A DNA stretch of 64,000 nucleotides from assembly GCF_021739025.1 (NCBI RefSeq), contig NZ_JAKKOT010000009.1, positions 1 to 64,000 of the forward strand, written 5' to 3'. The notes under the pieces were generated by a model. That model searched no databases, had not been told where the DNA came from, and saw nothing but the letters and a program-made list of their open reading frames with translations. Shown one piece after another: positions 1-7,635 of this stretch. Made by a program: the position numbers and the translations under genes. Each line of letters starts with the position of its first letter. Positions within the stretch are counted from its first letter, which is position 1. The DNA comes from Gordonia liuliyuniae (GTDB lineage Bacteria > Actinomycetota > Actinomycetes > Mycobacteriales > Mycobacteriaceae).

Positions 1-159
1 CCCCAAAAAAGGGCCAGCAATTTCAACACAAGCCAGAAAGCAAAACCTGACCAATCCAAAAAAACTGACAAAAACAAAAAACTAACAAACAAAAATGTCC
101 GTCAAAAATTCATCCCTGCCACAAAAATACAAAAAATGTGGCACAAGAAAAATCCATCA

Positions 160-184
160 CACACTATCGAGTTCTCAAAGAACA
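160..184 (-). promoter_or_regulatory. boxA-like antitermination element of the rRNA leader
   Basis: The minus strand reads TGTTCTTTGAGAACTC here, then GATAGTGTG. This matches the conserved leader motif that acts as boxA (Nus-factor antitermination) and processing element in actinobacterial rRNA operons. Its position between promoter and 16S fits that role. Confidence 0.65.
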
Positions 185-271
185 CACACCCACCAGCACC
201 AACCCAACACAATCAGGCCGAACTCCAGCGAACACATATTGTTATATCAACCGTTTCAGGCCGACCTTTCC

Positions 272-301
272 AGAGTAGCAGCACCCTGATTTGCTGAGCA
301 A
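272..301 (-). promoter_or_regulatory. Candidate rRNA promoter P2
   Basis: On the minus strand, TTGCTC (296-301), an 18-nt spacer and TACTCT (272-277) form a second plausible promoter downstream of P1. rRNA operons of this order often have tandem promoters. A short inverted repeat (TTTGC-tga-GCAAA, 290-302) overlaps the -35 region. Confidence 0.4.
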
Positions 302-416
302 ACCGGTGGATTCTGACCGCTCCGGTCCCGCACGACGTCCGCCATCCGATCGCGAGATCATCTGGCGGAGAAGTTTGGGGGTTTGTCTTCGCGGCCGTGC
401 CGCTCTGACTGGACAT

Positions 417-445
417 AAGTTACGCACATCCAAACGGAGCGTCAA
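417..445 (-). promoter_or_regulatory. Candidate rRNA promoter P1
   Basis: On the minus strand a -35 hexamer TTGACG (440-445) is followed after 17 nt by TAACTT (417-422). It points leftward into the rRNA leader, and its predicted start lies near 410. The upstream gene is the convergently placed 3' end of tetR (472), so the promoter can only serve the rRNA operon. Confidence 0.6.
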
Positions 446-471
446 ATCCGCTGGTCAGACGGGTGCGAATG

Positions 472-1137
472 TCAGTCAGTCGGAACCTTGAGCATCGGGA
501 GCAGGTATGAGCGAGCGAGCTGTTCCAGCTGAGCAGTGTCGTCGAGCCGTACCTGTCCGCCCGGCGTGGTCACGAACGAGCCGGTGAGGCGAGCGATCAG
601 TTCTGCGGCCATGTCCGGATCCACCGAGGGATCGAGGTTGCCGGCCTGCTGCTCCCTACCAAGTGCGGTCGCTACGAACTGGCTGACCGCATACATGTTC
701 CGTCCGCCACCGCCTCCGACCAGTCCGGGAACGAGCGCCGGGTCGTCTGCGATCAATCGCTTGATAAGCGGGTTGGACCAGATCTGTTGAATCGAGGTGA
801 CGAATCCGGTGACCAGTCGTTCAGCGAAGGTGTCAGCTTCGGCCATAGCCTTCTGAAAGTAGGCGAAGTATTCCGACAGTTCGTGCGCGATGACCTCGTC
901 GACGAGTGCATCTTTGCTATCGAACTTTCGGTAGATGGTGATTCGGGACGTGCCCGCACGCTTCGCGACGTCTTCCATCGAGGCTCCGGAGACCCCGTCG
1001 ATACAGAACTGCTCATAGGCGGCGACCAGTAGCTTCTCCCTGGTCGCGTCGGCCGATCGGCCCGGTGGCGCACTGATCGCACGTTGCGTCGCACGCTCGA
1101 ACAGCGTGGGCGGCACGGTCGCCTTCTCGATCGTCAT
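472..1137 (-). CDS. TetR-family transcriptional regulator, probable lcp repressor (LcpR-like)
   Basis: A 221-residue TetR-family repressor. The N-terminal helix-turn-helix is clear at about residues 32-80 (motifs MEDVAKRAGTSRITIYRKF and KDALVDEV). The rest is the helical ligand-binding and dimerisation domain. It is transcribed divergently from the rubber oxygenase gene, with 113 nt between its start and the chosen lcp start, which is the usual place for a local regulator. In Gordonia polyisoprenivorans a TetR protein, LcpR, represses lcp; that this protein does the same is inferred from position. No clear operator palindrome was found in the 1138-1250 gap. The ATG at 1137 has a GGGAGG sequence upstream, at a rather long distance. 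Confidence 0.85.
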   Translation of the reverse strand: MTIEKATVPPTLFERATQRAISAPPGRSADATREKLLVAAYEQFCIDGVSGASMEDVAKRAGTSRITIYRKFDSKDALVDEVIAHELSEYFAYFQKAMAEADTFAERLVTGFVTSIQQIWSNPLIKRLIADDPALVPGLVGGGGGRNMYAVSQFVATALGREQQAGNLDPSVDPDMAAELIARLTGSFVTTPGGQVRLDDTAQLEQLARSYLLPMLKVPTD

Positions 1138-1250
1138 CGGTTCGACCCTACCTCCCGATGTCGCGGGCTTGTGACGGAGACCACTGAATGCTAGGAATGT
1201 TACACAGTCAGTTTCGTTGTTTCATATCGGCCGGATCGGGACGGGAAGAA

Positions 1251-2483
1251 ATGGAAGACCTCACACGTCGACGCGTACTGCAAGCGGGAGCTGGCGCGGG
1301 GGCCGCGCTCCTCGCCGCACCCGCATTTCCGTGGACCTCCGGGCCAGCGGAAGGCTCGCCCGGTTCTAGGCCCGGGGTCGGTGCGAAACACACTGACGCG
1401 AAACACACTTGGGATGACGAGCCCGACGAACTCATCGCCGACATCTACCGACATCGCGACGTCACCAAGGTGAACAACGCTCTGCGCGGATGGACCAAGA
1501 ACGGTCAGGCTCTGCCGAAGTCACTGCCCTCGGATCTGCGGGCCTTCATCGAGAACGCACGCGAGCTCCCCGAGTGGGCAGACCGGGGCAAGCTCGCCGA
1601 TGCGGTCACTTTCAATCAGAAGCGCGGCACCTATCTCGGAGCTCTCTACGGGTTCGCGAGCGGGATGATGAGCGCCGTCATCCCCCACGAGGCGATGGTC
1701 GTCTACTACTCGCGCGGCGGCGCCGCCCTGAAGGACCGGATCTCCAAGACCGCCAAACTCGGGTACGACATCGGTTCGCTCAACGCGTACCAAGACAGCG
1801 GCGAGATGGCAGTGACCTGTGTGAAGACGCGGCTCATCCATTCGGCGGTCCGGCACCTGCTACCCGAGCAGCACCAATGGTCCTCACGCATGCCGTACCA
1901 GGAGAAGCCGATCACCCAGGCCGATCAAATGGTGACCTGGCACAGTCTGCCGACCACCGTCATGCGGATGCTCAAGCGCTGGCAGGTTCCGATCGATCCG
2001 GCGGAGTCGGCCGGATTCCTGCATTCGTGGCAGGTCGCAGGACACATGCTCGGCATCCAGGACGGCCTCATCCCCGCCACTTGGTCGGACGCCGAAGCGC
2101 AAGCGAAGATCGCGCTCGACCCTGTCCTCAAGGGCACCCCGGAAGGCCGCAAGCTCGCCGACATGCTGCTCGATCTCGGCTTCAACCTGGATCTCAGCCT
2201 GCTGTCGCGCGGCGTCCTCGGCGCCCTGACCCGTTTCATGCTCGGCGACAGGATCGCGCGCGAACTGCGCATCCCCCGTGAGCCGGTCTGGGATCCACTG
2301 CTCGAGACCGCGTGGGGCCCGTTCATCCTCGTCCGCGAAGGCATCCTGCAGGCCGGCATGCCGAAGGAGGCGTACTGGACGTTCGACGAGATGCTGCGCC
2401 AGTTCGTCCTCCTGTACATCTCCGAGCTGCGCATGCCCATCACCATCGAACTGCCGTACACGAACAATCCGAACTACAGGTAG
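1251..2483 (+). CDS. lcp: Latex-clearing protein (rubber oxygenase, Lcp), Tat-exported
   Basis: Secreted b-type haem dioxygenase that cleaves poly(cis-1,4-isoprene) double bonds to oligomers with aldehyde and ketone ends. I chose the ATG at 1251 because it follows a GGGAAG ribosome site and starts a typical Tat signal (TRRRVLQAG, then a hydrophobic stretch) for a 410-residue product; an in-frame ATG at 1188 would add 21 residues before the signal. The DUF2236/Lcp core is well kept. Counting from 1251, the residues known to matter in LcpK30 align as Arg163, Lys166, Thr167 and the haem-ligand His197 (motifs KDRISKTAKLGYDIG and KTRLIHSAVRHLLP). A 12-bp direct repeat (1383-1394, 1398-1409) encodes AKHT twice in the N-terminal linker. 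A perfect bidirectional terminator follows. Divergent TetR suggests substrate-dependent control. Confidence 0.9.
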   Translation: MEDLTRRRVLQAGAGAGAALLAAPAFPWTSGPAEGSPGSRPGVGAKHTDAKHTWDDEPDELIADIYRHRDVTKVNNALRGWTKNGQALPKSLPSDLRAFIENARELPEWADRGKLADAVTFNQKRGTYLGALYGFASGMMSAVIPHEAMVVYYSRGGAALKDRISKTAKLGYDIGSLNAYQDSGEMAVTCVKTRLIHSAVRHLLPEQHQWSSRMPYQEKPITQADQMVTWHSLPTTVMRMLKRWQVPIDPAESAGFLHSWQVAGHMLGIQDGLIPATWSDAEAQAKIALDPVLKGTPEGRKLADMLLDLGFNLDLSLLSRGVLGALTRFMLGDRIARELRIPREPVWDPLLETAWGPFILVREGILQAGMPKEAYWTFDEMLRQFVLLYISELRMPITIELPYTNNPNYR

Positions 2484-2519
2484 TTCACCCGTACTCGCCC
2501 CGGGGGCCTTGGAAGGAGG

Positions 2520-2559
2520 GGCGGACCGTCCGACATCACTGGCTGTCGGACGGTCCGCC
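2520..2559. terminator. Bidirectional terminator hairpin between lcp and the box operon
   Basis: A perfect 16-bp stem (2520-2535 with 2544-2559) and an 8-nt loop lie between the convergent lcp and the last gene of the box operon. The hairpin includes the operon's final stop codon (2536-2538). No T-run follows on either side. Confidence 0.8.
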
Positions 2560-3330
2560 GTCACTCACGACCAGCAGCGAGCCCAGGGCCTCTGAACTCT
2601 TCCGGTCCAGGAAGGCGGTCATCCGCCGATGCTTCTCGTCGGTCTCGAAGAGGACGGCCTGCGCGACGTTGTCGAAGGCAGGGTGCGCGGACCTGGGCAT
2701 CCGCAGAGCGAGCTTGGTCATTCGGAGTGCGAGCGGCGCGTTCTGAAGCATCCGGTCGATCCAACGGTTGGCGGTCGGTAGAAGGTCGTCGGGTTCGACG
2801 ACCTCGTTGAGCAGCCGCACGTCGAGCGCCTCGCTGGCATTCAAGGTGCGTCCGGCGAGCAGAATCTCCTTGGCGAGCGGCTCGCCGACGAGTTCGGTGA
2901 GCCGCCACGAGGCCCCGGCGGCGGCGAGGATCCCGAGACCGGCCTCCGGATTGCCGAGCCTGACGCTCGGTGTGCCGATCCGGAAGTCGCACGCGTACGC
3001 CAACTCCGCTCCCCCGCCGAGCGCGAACCCTGCGACAGCGGCGACCGTCGGCATCGGCAGAGCCGCGATCCGGTCGAAGACCCCCGAGTTCACCCCGGCC
3101 AACGCATCGACGTTCCGTCGCTCGCGTAACTGGCCAATGTCGGCGCCGCCCGCGAAGATCTCCGCCCCGCCCGTTACGAGCAGCGGTTTCGGGTTCTTCT
3201 CCACCTGGTCGCAGACAGCGTGGAGTTCGGCGACCATCTCCGCGTCGATCGCGTTCCGCGTCGCGGGCCGGTCCAAGGTGATGACGACCCGGTCGTCGAG
3301 GGTCTCGACCGTGAGACGTTCGTCGCTCAT
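2536..3330 (-). CDS. Enoyl-CoA hydratase/isomerase, last gene of the box operon
   Basis: A 264-residue crotonase-fold protein. The oxyanion-hole motifs are visible as AGGADI (about residues 61-67) and GFALGGGAELAYACD (about 100-115), followed by the NPEAGLGILAAAGAS segment where catalytic acids usually sit. In this operon it would hydrate or isomerise the unsaturated adipyl-CoA produced after BoxD, feeding the neighbouring hydroxyacyl-CoA dehydrogenase; the exact substrate is inferred. I chose ATG 3330 because it overlaps the upstream stop by one base (TGATG), which implies translational coupling; an upstream start at 3342 is possible. It is the final gene before the terminator. Confidence 0.82.
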   Translation of the reverse strand: MSDERLTVETLDDRVVITLDRPATRNAIDAEMVAELHAVCDQVEKNPKPLLVTGGAEIFAGGADIGQLRERRNVDALAGVNSGVFDRIAALPMPTVAAVAGFALGGGAELAYACDFRIGTPSVRLGNPEAGLGILAAAGASWRLTELVGEPLAKEILLAGRTLNASEALDVRLLNEVVEPDDLLPTANRWIDRMLQNAPLALRMTKLALRMPRSAHPAFDNVAQAVLFETDEKHRRMTAFLDRKSSEALGSLLVVSDGGPSDSQ

Positions 3331-4208
3331 CAGTCGTCCCACTCGTAGAACCCGCGGCCAGCCTTACGGCCGAGGTCACCGCGTTCGACCATGTCGACCA
3401 TCAACTGCGGCGGTGCGAACCGCGATCCCAACTCCTGCTCGAGATACCGCGCGACTCCGAGACGCACATCGACGCCGACGACATCCGTCAACTTCAACGG
3501 CCCCATCGGATATCCGTAACCGAGCTCCATCGCGGCATCAATGTCGGCGGCCGCCGCGACACCGTCTTCGACCATCCGGATCGCTTCCAGACCGACCGCG
3601 ACACCGAGTCTGCTGCTCGCGAAGCCGGGAGCGTTGCGCACCACGACAGGCGTCTTGCCCAGAGCACGCACCCAGCCGGCGGCACGCTCGGTGAGCGCGG
3701 CGTCGGTGGCGTCTGCGTAGACGACCTCGATGAGCTTGCTGGCCGGTACCGGATTGAAGAAGTGCAGTCCGACGAGGCGTGTCGCGTCGCGCATCGCCGC
3801 GCCGAGCACGTCGAGCGAGATGCTGCTCGTGTTGGTCGCGATCACCGCGTCGTCGGCGACGACGCCTTCCACGCGGCCGAGGGTCTCGGTCTTGAGCGCG
3901 ATGTCCTCGGGAACGGCTTCGACGACCAGACTCGCTGATGCGAGATCACCGGCCTCCGTCGTGTGCTTGAAGCTCGCGAGTACGCGCGCCGCATCGTCGA
4001 GAACGCCACGCTTCACACTCGCGTTCACGGCGCGTTCCACCCGCTCGCGTGCTCCGGCAGCCGCGTCGTCGTCGCGTTCGAGCACCGTCACCGAACTGCC
4101 CGCTAGGAGAAGCGCGTGGACAATCCCCGCGCCCATGCGTCCACCGCCCACCACCGCGGAGACTTCCGGAAGCGCGGGGACTTCGGGGAGCGCAACCGAG
4201 CCGGTCAC
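3330..4208 (-). CDS. 3-hydroxyacyl-CoA dehydrogenase (PaaH/HbdA type)
   Basis: A 292-residue NAD-dependent dehydrogenase. The Rossmann motif GGGRMGAG is near residue 20, the NTSSIS motif and catalytic-His motif GLHFFNPVP are mid-protein, and the C-terminal domain carries NAPGF and the GYGYPMGP segment. The length matches single-function 3-hydroxybutyryl/3-hydroxyadipyl-CoA dehydrogenases. In the operon it should oxidise 3-hydroxyadipyl-CoA to 3-oxoadipyl-CoA, the step before thiolysis. It starts with GTG, overlapping the preceding gene by 4 nt (GTGA), and its stop overlaps the next start, so the three genes are tightly coupled. Confidence 0.87.
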   Translation of the reverse strand: MTGSVALPEVPALPEVSAVVGGGRMGAGIVHALLLAGSSVTVLERDDDAAAGARERVERAVNASVKRGVLDDAARVLASFKHTTEAGDLASASLVVEAVPEDIALKTETLGRVEGVVADDAVIATNTSSISLDVLGAAMRDATRLVGLHFFNPVPASKLIEVVYADATDAALTERAAGWVRALGKTPVVVRNAPGFASSRLGVAVGLEAIRMVEDGVAAAADIDAAMELGYGYPMGPLKLTDVVGVDVRLGVARYLEQELGSRFAPPQLMVDMVERGDLGRKAGRGFYEWDD

Positions 4209-4753
4209 TCGCCCGCCTCCGCCAACCGAGCGCGACCCGCATCAGTCAGCACCCGGTCGGACTGCTCCGTGATCAACAGCGGCGGATCGGACTGGTACAG
4301 CTTCGCCAACGCGGACCGCTCCAAGCCGACCTCACGCGCCGCCTGATGCACCTCGAGCTTGTGCATGTGGCCGCCGTCGGCCGCCGCGATCCGCGACAGC
4401 AGCGCGACGGCCGGGTCGGCTCCATGGTCCGACGGCCCGCCGGACGCGGCGGGCTCGTGGTCGAGCAAAGCCGTGATCTGCACCAGGATGCCGCGCAACG
4501 CCTGCTTGAGGACGTCCAGCTCAGACCGCTCGCCGGCCGCACCGCCCGACCCCTGCCAGGTGCGCATCGGATGCCTACGCAGATACTCCTGCTCCAACTC
4601 CAGCATTCGCGCCGTGTGCGTCGCGAACTGTTCGGCGGTGCCGTTGAGAAAGACCCAGTTGCGCGTCTCATGCGCGGTCGTGCCCTGCTGTTCGAGGTCG
4701 GCGTCGCTCAATTCGCGCGCCGGGCGGCCGGTGAGGCCGGTCGTGGGGGTCAT
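4205..4753 (-). CDS. Small DUF6158-like protein of unknown function in the box operon
   Basis: A soluble, mostly helical 182-residue protein. The first 65 residues (RELSDADLEQQ, then a THTARMLELEQEYLRRHP segment) recall the short actinobacterial family DUF6158, which is often found among aromatic-CoA genes; this is recalled from memory and was not searched. The C-terminal part (about 95-182) looks like a second small helical domain and ends in a stretch resembling a winged-helix tail (ITEQSDRVLTDAGRARLAEA). No catalytic motif is seen. I chose the ATG at 4753; the ORF extends far upstream in frame but that part is low-quality shadow sequence. It overlaps the next gene by 4 nt and follows paaY by 55 nt. 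Confidence 0.6.
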   Translation of the reverse strand: MTPTTGLTGRPARELSDADLEQQGTTAHETRNWVFLNGTAEQFATHTARMLELEQEYLRRHPMRTWQGSGGAAGERSELDVLKQALRGILVQITALLDHEPAASGGPSDHGADPAVALLSRIAAADGGHMHKLEVHQAAREVGLERSALAKLYQSDPPLLITEQSDRVLTDAGRARLAEAGE

Positions 4754-4808
4754 GGCGTCTCCTGTGCGTGGGTTGATGGTCGTGGGGTGAGGTCTCGACT
4801 TCGCTCGA

Positions 4809-5369
4809 CTAGCGAGGTTCTCGACTCTTCTCGGGGAGCAGTTCGGGTTCGCAGGGACGGAGGTGAGCGCGGAAACGGCTCGCGTTCTCGCGGTACTCTT
4901 CGACGCCATACGCGATCCACGCCGAATGGTCGTCGCCGACGACACCGCGGGGCCGGGCGGGAACACCGAGCAGCATCGTTCGCGGCGGCGCGACGGTGTC
5001 CTCCGCGACGAGTGCCTGTGCGCCGACCACACTGTCGTCGCCGATCTGCGCGCGGTTGAGAACTACCGAACCCGAGCCGATCAGGCAGCGGTCGCCGACA
5101 GCGCAGCCTTCCAGGTGGACGATGTGCCCGACGACGCAGTCGTCGCCGATGATCGTCGGCCACTCCTGCGTGGTGTGCAGCACTGTGTTGTCCTGAATCG
5201 AGGTGCGTTCACCGATCAGGATCGTGCCCAGGTCGCCGCGGAGGACTGCTCCGGGCCACACCGACGCCTCCGCGCCGATCGTGACGCGGCCGATGACGAC
5301 GGCCATCGGGTGGACGTACGCGGTCGGATGGACGAGCGGAGTCGAATTGCCGAGAGCATAGAAGGTCAT
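4809..5369 (-). CDS. paaY: PaaY-like gamma-carbonic-anhydrase/hexapeptide protein
   Basis: A 186-residue left-handed beta-helix protein with repeated hexapeptide turns (VTIGAEASVWPGAVLRGDLG, IGERTSIQDN, IGDDCVVGHIVHLEG). Histidines in VLHTT and HIVHLEG fall where gamma-class carbonic anhydrases bind their metal. PaaY in phenylacetate operons is a thioesterase-like repair enzyme that rescues dead-end CoA esters of epoxide metabolism; a similar detoxifying role for box intermediates is inferred. It overlaps the amidohydrolase gene by 4 nt (ATGA). Confidence 0.78.
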   Translation of the reverse strand: MTFYALGNSTPLVHPTAYVHPMAVVIGRVTIGAEASVWPGAVLRGDLGTILIGERTSIQDNTVLHTTQEWPTIIGDDCVVGHIVHLEGCAVGDRCLIGSGSVVLNRAQIGDDSVVGAQALVAEDTVAPPRTMLLGVPARPRGVVGDDHSAWIAYGVEEYRENASRFRAHLRPCEPELLPEKSREPR

Positions 5370-6247
5370 GGCGTCTCCTTCACGGCAGCGAGATGGTCGA
5401 GCCCGGCGTACACGCGCATCGCGTTGCCTCCGAGGACGAGGTCGGCCGTCTTTTCGTCGAGTCCGACGTCAACGACGGCCCGCGCGTTCGCTGCGACGCC
5501 GGGCACCCCCGGCCAGTCGGTGGCGAAGATCCACTTCTGCGACAGGCGTTTCAAGCTGAACTTCGAGTAGTAATCAGGCAGTCGTTTCGGCGGCAGACCC
5601 GACAGCTCGATCCACACGGTCTCGTACGACAGCGCCATGAAAGCCGCTGCGTCGTACCACCATCCGCGGCCGCCGTGCGCGAGCACGACGTTCAAACTCG
5701 GGAAGTCGCGGACCACCGGGAGCAGGATCTCCGGGTCGGCCAACTCGTTCATCGATCCGGGGAAGGTACTCGTACCGCAGTGCACGATCAGCGGCACATC
5801 GCGTTCTGCCAGCACCTGGTAGGCGGGGTACAGCGCCCGGTCGTCACACCGAAACCCGCCGTGGACAGGGTGCAGCTTGAGCGCGGCCGCGCCATGATCG
5901 AGTTGGCGGGACAGCTCTCTCGCGATCGGGAAGTGCAGGTGCGGGTTGACGTTGGCCACCGGACGGAACCGCACCGGGTTGTGCTCGACGAGCGGCAACA
6001 GGTCGTCGAAGAGCTGCATGCCCGTCGCCTTCGGACTGTACTCGCACAGCAGGAGTGCGGCGTCGACGCCCTGCGCCGCGAAGACTGCGTCGAGCTGCGC
6101 CGGGATCGGCGCCCCACCGGCGTCCCACACCGTCTCCAACAGCCCGTCCGGGCCGAACTCGCGCGCCCAATCCACCCATGCCGGAGCAAGCGTGTCGAGC
6201 ATCGGGACGTGGACGTGCGCGTCGACGAGCAGGTGTCGGTCAAGCAC
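5366..6247 (-). CDS. Amidohydrolase-2 family metal-dependent hydrolase
   Basis: A 293-residue TIM-barrel amidohydrolase of the ACMSD/amidohydrolase-2 group. Metal-binding motifs are visible: DAHVHVP near the N-terminus, KLHPVHGG and IVHCGTS in the middle, VVLAHGG later, and FATDWPG near the C-terminus. Such enzymes hydrolyse or decarboxylate small ring or lactone substrates. No step of the standard box pathway needs one, so it may hydrolyse a lactone or ring-opened side product, but this is speculation. It starts with GTG (6245-6247), 11 nt after the ferredoxin stop, and overlaps paaY by 4 nt. Confidence 0.78.
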   Translation of the reverse strand: MLDRHLLVDAHVHVPMLDTLAPAWVDWAREFGPDGLLETVWDAGGAPIPAQLDAVFAAQGVDAALLLCEYSPKATGMQLFDDLLPLVEHNPVRFRPVANVNPHLHFPIARELSRQLDHGAAALKLHPVHGGFRCDDRALYPAYQVLAERDVPLIVHCGTSTFPGSMNELADPEILLPVVRDFPSLNVVLAHGGRGWWYDAAAFMALSYETVWIELSGLPPKRLPDYYSKFSLKRLSQKWIFATDWPGVPGVAANARAVVDVGLDEKTADLVLGGNAMRVYAGLDHLAAVKETP

Positions 6248-6258
6248 GGCCCGTCACC

Positions 6259-6588
6259 TCACCGGTCCGCGACCATCGGCGTGTCGACGCCGAGCGGTCC
6301 CACTTTGTGCGCGCCACCCGGAGCACCGAGCGGCTCATCGCGTCCGGGCAGCGCGAGTTCGAAGAACGCGCGGTTGTCGGCGATGAACTCCTCGTCGTCG
6401 TCGGGCACCCGGCGGTCCTGGCTGATCGCCTCCACCGGACACACCGGCTCGCACGCGCCGCAGTCGATGCACTCCTTCGGATTGATGTACAGCTTGCGGT
6501 CGCCCTCGTAGATGCAGTCGACGGGGCACTCCTCCGTGCAACTGCGGTCCATGGTGTCGACACAAGGACTGGCGATGACATAAGGCAT
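6259..6588 (-). CDS. 7Fe-type ferredoxin, probable electron carrier to BoxB
   Basis: A 109-residue FdxA-type ferredoxin. The cysteine pattern SPCVDTMDRSCTEECPVDC followed by CIDCGACEPVCP is that of [3Fe-4S]/[4Fe-4S] ferredoxins of actinobacteria, with the usual C-terminal extension. It lies between the reductase gene (8 nt away) and the amidohydrolase. The classical BoxA subunit fuses such iron-sulphur clusters to a flavin reductase; here the clusters are a separate protein, so this gene with the next one upstream probably replaces BoxA. The start is the ATG at 6588, preceded by an AGGAG sequence. Confidence 0.85.
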   Translation of the reverse strand: MPYVIASPCVDTMDRSCTEECPVDCIYEGDRKLYINPKECIDCGACEPVCPVEAISQDRRVPDDDEEFIADNRAFFELALPGRDEPLGAPGGAHKVGPLGVDTPMVADR

Positions 6589-6596
6589 GACTTCTC

Positions 6597-7634
6597 CTAG
6601 TGAGGGTTGTCCGTGGAATGACCCGGAAACAGCATCGCGTCCGGATCGAGGTGGACGGCGGCGTTGTTCACCGCAGTTGCGACCTCCCCGAAACCGACGG
6701 CGATCAGCCGGACCTTGCCGTCGTAATCGGTGATGTCGCCCGCCGAGAACACACCCGGGACATTGGTGCGCATCGCCGAATCGACGACGAGGTGCCGGTT
6801 GTCGTGCAACGCCAGACCCCAATCGCGCAACGGGCCGAGGTTCGCGGTGAATCCGAGAGCGGCGACGACACGCTCGCATTCGAGCACCGTGGTGCCTCCG
6901 CCTTTCGTCTCGACGACCGCCTTTTCGATACCGCCCCCGCCTTCGAGGCCAGCGACCTGCGCGTTGATCATCACCGAGATCTCTGGGTGCGTGAGCACCT
7001 TGTCGACGCTCGCCTGATGCGCACGGAACTTGTCGCGTCGGTGCACCAAGGTGACGCTGCGGGCGATCGGCGTCAACATGAGACACCAGTCGACGGCCGA
7101 GTCGCCGCCGCCGACCACGACGACGTTCGCGTCGTGGAACGGTGTCGAGTCGGGCACGAAATAGTCCAACCCGCGACCGAGGAACTCTTCGCCCGCCGGC
7201 AGCGGACGCGGCGTGAACGTGCCGATCCCGCCGGTGATGACCACCGCCCCGGCATCGACTATCGAGCCGTCCGACAGTCCGACGAGATGCCTGCCGTCGG
7301 CGGACGTCTCGTGCGTCTGCGCCTCCCGCCCGAGCAGATATGTCGGGTGGTACTGCCCCGCCTGTTCGACGAGGTCGGCGACGAGCCGGCGGCCGGTGAC
7401 CGCCGGGAACCCGGCGATGTCGTAGATCTCCTTCTCCGGATACATCGCGGTGATCTGACCGCCGAGCTGACTCAACGAGTCGACGACGGCGACGCTCAGA
7501 CCGCGAGCACCCGCATAGTAGGCGCCGAACAAGCCGACCGGACCAGCGCCGATGATGAGGATGTCAACAGTAGTGTCCCCCGTCGCTTCGCTCGCCCCGG
7601 TCACATCCCCCGTCGCTTCGCTCGCCCCGGTCAC
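6597..7634 (-). CDS. Ferredoxin-NADP+ reductase, thioredoxin-reductase-like (type 2)
   Basis: A 345-residue FAD/NADPH enzyme of the YumC/TrxR-like FNR group. The FAD motif GAGPVGLFGAYYAG lies near residue 28; the sequence GGQITAMYPEKEIYDIAGFP is characteristic; the NADP motif VVVGGGDSAVDW is mid-protein; the C-terminal motif FSAGDITDYDGK is present. The CxxC of true thioredoxin reductases is absent. It should reduce the adjacent ferredoxin, which then feeds BoxB. The GTG at 7634 overlaps the ligase stop by 4 nt. The first 20 residues are two copies of VTGASEATGD from a 30-bp direct repeat, so a second GTG at 7604 is an equally placed alternative start. Confidence 0.87.
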   Translation of the reverse strand: MTGASEATGDVTGASEATGDTTVDILIIGAGPVGLFGAYYAGARGLSVAVVDSLSQLGGQITAMYPEKEIYDIAGFPAVTGRRLVADLVEQAGQYHPTYLLGREAQTHETSADGRHLVGLSDGSIVDAGAVVITGGIGTFTPRPLPAGEEFLGRGLDYFVPDSTPFHDANVVVVGGGDSAVDWCLMLTPIARSVTLVHRRDKFRAHQASVDKVLTHPEISVMINAQVAGLEGGGGIEKAVVETKGGGTTVLECERVVAALGFTANLGPLRDWGLALHDNRHLVVDSAMRTNVPGVFSAGDITDYDGKVRLIAVGFGEVATAVNNAAVHLDPDAMLFPGHSTDNPH

Positions 7635-7635
7635 A
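7576..7635. repeat. 30-bp tandem duplication at the ligase/reductase junction
   Basis: Two identical 30-bp units (7576-7605 and 7606-7635) lie head to tail. Each unit contains a GTGA start/stop overlap on the minus strand, so the duplication repeats the junction that couples ligase termination to reductase initiation, and adds ten in-frame residues to the reductase N-terminus. Confidence 0.85.

Larger units (their letters stand above)
1..410 (-). other. 5' leader of an rRNA operon (16S lies beyond the left edge)
   Basis: Positions 1-250 are strikingly AT-rich and purine-skewed compared with the rest of the window. Read on the minus strand, this stretch has the make-up of the T-rich leader that precedes 16S rRNA in Mycobacteriales. 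It contains the conserved TTTGAGAACTC motif (160-184) and a small hairpin with GCCACA/TGTGGC arms (118-123 and 137-142). No 16S sequence is reached, so the gene itself must start left of position 1. The only ORFs here are short and overlap the leader; none is credible. Confidence 0.75.

Noticed and set aside
95-491. Small ORFs on both strands in the first 500 nt
   Set aside because: They lie in the rRNA leader and its promoters, have low-complexity composition and no ribosome site that fits; the leader motif explains the sequence.
1138-1250. TetR operator palindrome between tetR and lcp
   Set aside because: I looked for an inverted repeat and found only 5-base arms 20 nt apart (ACTGA/TCAGT), too weak to claim.
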